Below the pieces are notes generated by a model, which saw nothing but the letters and a program-made list of their open reading frames with translations, was not told the DNA's origin and made no database searches. DNA of 5,612 nucleotides. Source: Nitrososphaeraceae archaeon (GTDB lineage: Archaea > Thermoproteota > Nitrososphaeria > Nitrososphaerales > Nitrososphaeraceae). A program made the translations under genes and the position numbers. Below are positions 3,828 through 5,612 of the stretch, piece after piece; the stretch's first letter is position 1, and every line of letters begins with the position of its first letter. The stretch covers positions 1-5,612 of the forward strand of contig JAICSL010000126.1 of the NCBI GenBank assembly GCA_025936955.1. Reading direction: 5' to 3'.

Positions 3828-5612
3828 TTAATTACTTTGCTCATCGTTGTCAGATGAGCTCATACCAGGTATCTGCTCTCTTTCGCCTTTTCCTTTACCT
3901 GTAAAGGAAATTTTTGAATGTCCATATGGAATCGCTCTAATGATATCATCAACGTTAGTTGTTTTGATAAAATTTTCTAATGGATAATCATCTATAACTG
4001 CATTTATAAGTTCACTCTTAATTTTTTTAGCAGCGTTCATCGGATCCATACCTCCAGGAATTAATATCGAGTAAACGTGGGATCTCTGTCTGATAGCATC
4101 ACTAGGTCCACAGACTACAATATACCGACTATTTAAATACATTATTCCAATAGCGAGTCTTATCTCAACTCCCTTTATGTAATTGCGTTTACCTTCGATA
4201 ACAAATGAACCTTTAGGAAGAAATTGTCCTGTTGGTGCTCCTTTCTTTATTTGATAGGCATTTACCCAATACGCATCAGCACTAAATAATCCGTCCTTCC
4301 AAGCTCGGCTAAAAGCAACTGTTGCCTGCGCTACTTGGAGCAGACTTAAATCAATGTTCTGCGTTACAGAAGCATTTTTAATGATAAAAAATGGCGAACC
4401 ATAAACTTCAGCATGAAATACTAGATCATTGTCGGTTAAATGTTTACGAACAACAACAGAGTTTGATGAAGCATCTCTGCCACCTATTGCTAGCAAGCCA
4501 TCGCTTGTTATAAACCAACGGTAACGTTCAAACCATTCTTTACTAACTTGTTGTTTAACAACAATTTTCTTGTGAATCGCAGCCGTTCGATTTCGTAATT
4601 TGTCAATTTGTTCGAGTAATTTTGCTTTTGCTTCGTCTATCGAAAGACTGCCGCGTTCCATCTCTTTTGCTCTTGTAAATAGCATCGAAGATACTTTGGG
4701 TAAACTGGATTCAAGAGGAATAAGTTCATCGACTAATTTTATGTACTTTAATCCTTTTTCTTTTATAATATTCGCAGAGTTTGTGTTTAGTAACGTTTCT
4801 ATTCTATCAATATCGTCAAAACTAGTAAAGCCACTAGAATGAAGCATCATTAATTCATTAGCCAACTTTCTGATTGCAGCTGCCTTGGCAATAACTTCAT
4901 CTTTCGCTTTATTCTGTTCAATAATATCGTGTTCCAAAACAGCTACCTGCTTAGACATCTCAATAGTCTTCATATTTCTACCCTGGTCCAAAATAAAGTT
5001 ACTAAGGACCTCATCTACAGCATCCATATAGGATGAAGCCTTCTTAATTTTTAATTTTGATGCTGTATATGTTATAATGGGAAGTGCGTCTACCGGCTTT
5101 CCTTGTTCATCGATGATCACAATGGGTTCATGATTCTTTCCAAGTGTAACATCTGTAACCAGGGTTCTGATACAGGAATAAATTCTTGTTAAGTCGCTAT
5201 CTGATAATTGACTGACTTCCTTTGTATCCGTCTCAGCCCTTTTTATAATCTCTTCTACAAATTTTTTAGGCATTGAAATAGTTCGTCCAAGCCATCTTGA
5301 AAGTTCAAGATCATTTTCTTGTGTTCTTCTTATTGAAAAGAGAGTGTCAAGTGAGAAATTAAATACGTCAGTCCCTCGTATCGGAGGAGGAACGTAACGC
5401 AATCCAACCTTTAAAGTTCTATGCCTTACTTCAATAGGATTAAGAATAGAGAGAATCTGCAGATTCTCGTCACATAAAATCATGTTTCCCCCCCCGAAAA
5501 ACTCGGCCACAATTATTCTCAAGCTATTGTCCAAAAGTTTGAATTTAATCATAACAATCCGTTCGCTCCCAAGCTGCTCGATTGATTCAATCTTAGCCCT
5601 TTCAATCTGAGA
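3828..5612 (-). CDS. rqcH: RqcH / NEMF-family ribosome quality-control protein (5' end outside window)
   Basis: Archaeal member of the NFACT family (RqcH in bacteria, Rqc2/Tae2 in yeast, NEMF in animals; older annotations say fibronectin-binding protein). Family members bind split 60S/50S subunits with trapped peptidyl-tRNA and add C-terminal tails to the stalled chain. The frame stays open through the right edge: 20 codons (SQIERAKIESIEQLGSERIV) precede the ATG at 5552, which is internal, not the start. Numbering from that Met: rest of the NFACT-N domain (EFFGGGNMIL at 17-26, VPPPIRG at 54-60), HhH-like and coiled-coil middle (about 80-340, heptad-rich near 195-235 and 305-340), NFACT-R/DUF814 domain (about 343-470, with GGRDASSNSVVVRKHL, FHAEVYGSPFFIIKN, GAPTGQFLPKGSF and GKRNYIKGVE), then VDDIIRAIP and a Lys/Gly-rich then acidic tail. 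594 residues are visible and about 70-90 are missing, consistent with usual archaeal lengths near 650-690. At the DR-motif position it reads SER. Confidence 0.94.
   Translation of the reverse strand, partial: SQIERAKIESIEQLGSERIVMIKFKLLDNSLRIIVAEFFGGGNMILCDENLQILSILNPIEVRHRTLKVGLRYVPPPIRGTDVFNFSLDTLFSIRRTQENDLELSRWLGRTISMPKKFVEEIIKRAETDTKEVSQLSDSDLTRIYSCIRTLVTDVTLGKNHEPIVIIDEQGKPVDALPIITYTASKLKIKKASSYMDAVDEVLSNFILDQGRNMKTIEMSKQVAVLEHDIIEQNKAKDEVIAKAAAIRKLANELMMLHSSGFTSFDDIDRIETLLNTNSANIIKEKGLKYIKLVDELIPLESSLPKVSSMLFTRAKEMERGSLSIDEAKAKLLEQIDKLRNRTAAIHKKIVVKQQVSKEWFERYRWFITSDGLLAIGGRDASSNSVVVRKHLTDNDLVFHAEVYGSPFFIIKNASVTQNIDLSLLQVAQATVAFSRAWKDGLFSADAYWVNAYQIKKGAPTGQFLPKGSFVIEGKRNYIKGVEIRLAIGIMYLNSRYIVVCGPSDAIRQRSHVYSILIPGGMDPMNAAKKIKSELINAVIDDYPLENFIKTTNVDDIIRAIPYGHSKISFTGKGKGEREQIPGMSSSDNDEQSN

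Noticed and set aside
3043..3904. Plus-strand open frames at 3043-3231 and 3464-3904, the latter with hydrophobic stretches resembling membrane segments
   Set aside because: The hydrophobic look comes from reading the complement of conserved CBS and RNase codons. No promoter or ribosome site is seen, and the minus-strand genes explain the region.
4600..4842. Plus-strand open frame opposite the rqcH coiled coil
   Set aside because: Antisense shadow of the Lys/Glu-rich coiled-coil region, whose complement is rich in Ser, Phe and Leu.
5550..5552. ATG at 5552 as the rqcH start
   Set aside because: The frame is open upstream to the window edge, and those codons match the conserved end of the NFACT-N domain, so this Met is internal.

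Overview
The window comes from an AT-rich archaeal chromosome. The best match is an ammonia-oxidising lineage (Thaumarchaeota/Nitrososphaeria). The evidence is an archaeal/vacuolar-type ATPase A subunit with thaumarchaeal-looking sequence, an archaeal-type RqcH/NEMF protein, a Mut7-C RNase, a TATA-type promoter, and anti-Shine-Dalgarno-complementary AGGAGGT and AAAGGTG boxes. The lineage call rests on remembered family sequences and is less certain than the domain-level call. All genes lie on the minus strand and are packed tightly, so the biological order runs from the right edge to the left edge. I see no RNA gene, mobile element, repeat array or CRISPR.

Right half (5612 to 2682): a likely co-directional trio. 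First is rqcH, which enters from the right edge without its first roughly 70-90 residues and encodes the ribosome quality-control factor that tags stalled nascent chains. Next is a small protein with paired CBS domains and a C-terminal zinc ribbon. Last is a Mut7-C/PIN-like RNase with a zinc ribbon. Gaps between these genes are only 23-62 and 4-16 nt, depending on start choice. The RNase gene has no normal start codon where its first beta strand should begin. An AUU start, or loss of the original start, has to be considered.

Middle (2681 to 2581): the only real intergenic gap, 101 nt. It holds a TATA box placed about 24-27 nt upstream of an ATG. That ATG opens a 16-codon mini-ORF whose TGA overlaps the atpE ATG (ATGA). 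A small perfect hairpin sits just before the atpE start, which lacks its own Shine-Dalgarno sequence. This looks like a leaderless promoter driving the ATP synthase operon through a translated leader.

Left half (2580 to 1): the start of an A-type ATP synthase operon in the order atpE-atpA-atpB, with atpB running off the left edge. E is directly followed by A; the C and F genes that separate them in the classical euryarchaeal order are absent here. The atpA and atpB starts are best placed at UUG codons. Each lies 8-9 nt after a strong Shine-Dalgarno sequence embedded in the preceding gene's last codons, giving a chain of translationally coupled genes. The E subunit forms the peripheral stalk and A and B form the catalytic/regulatory hexamer of the membrane-bound enzyme.
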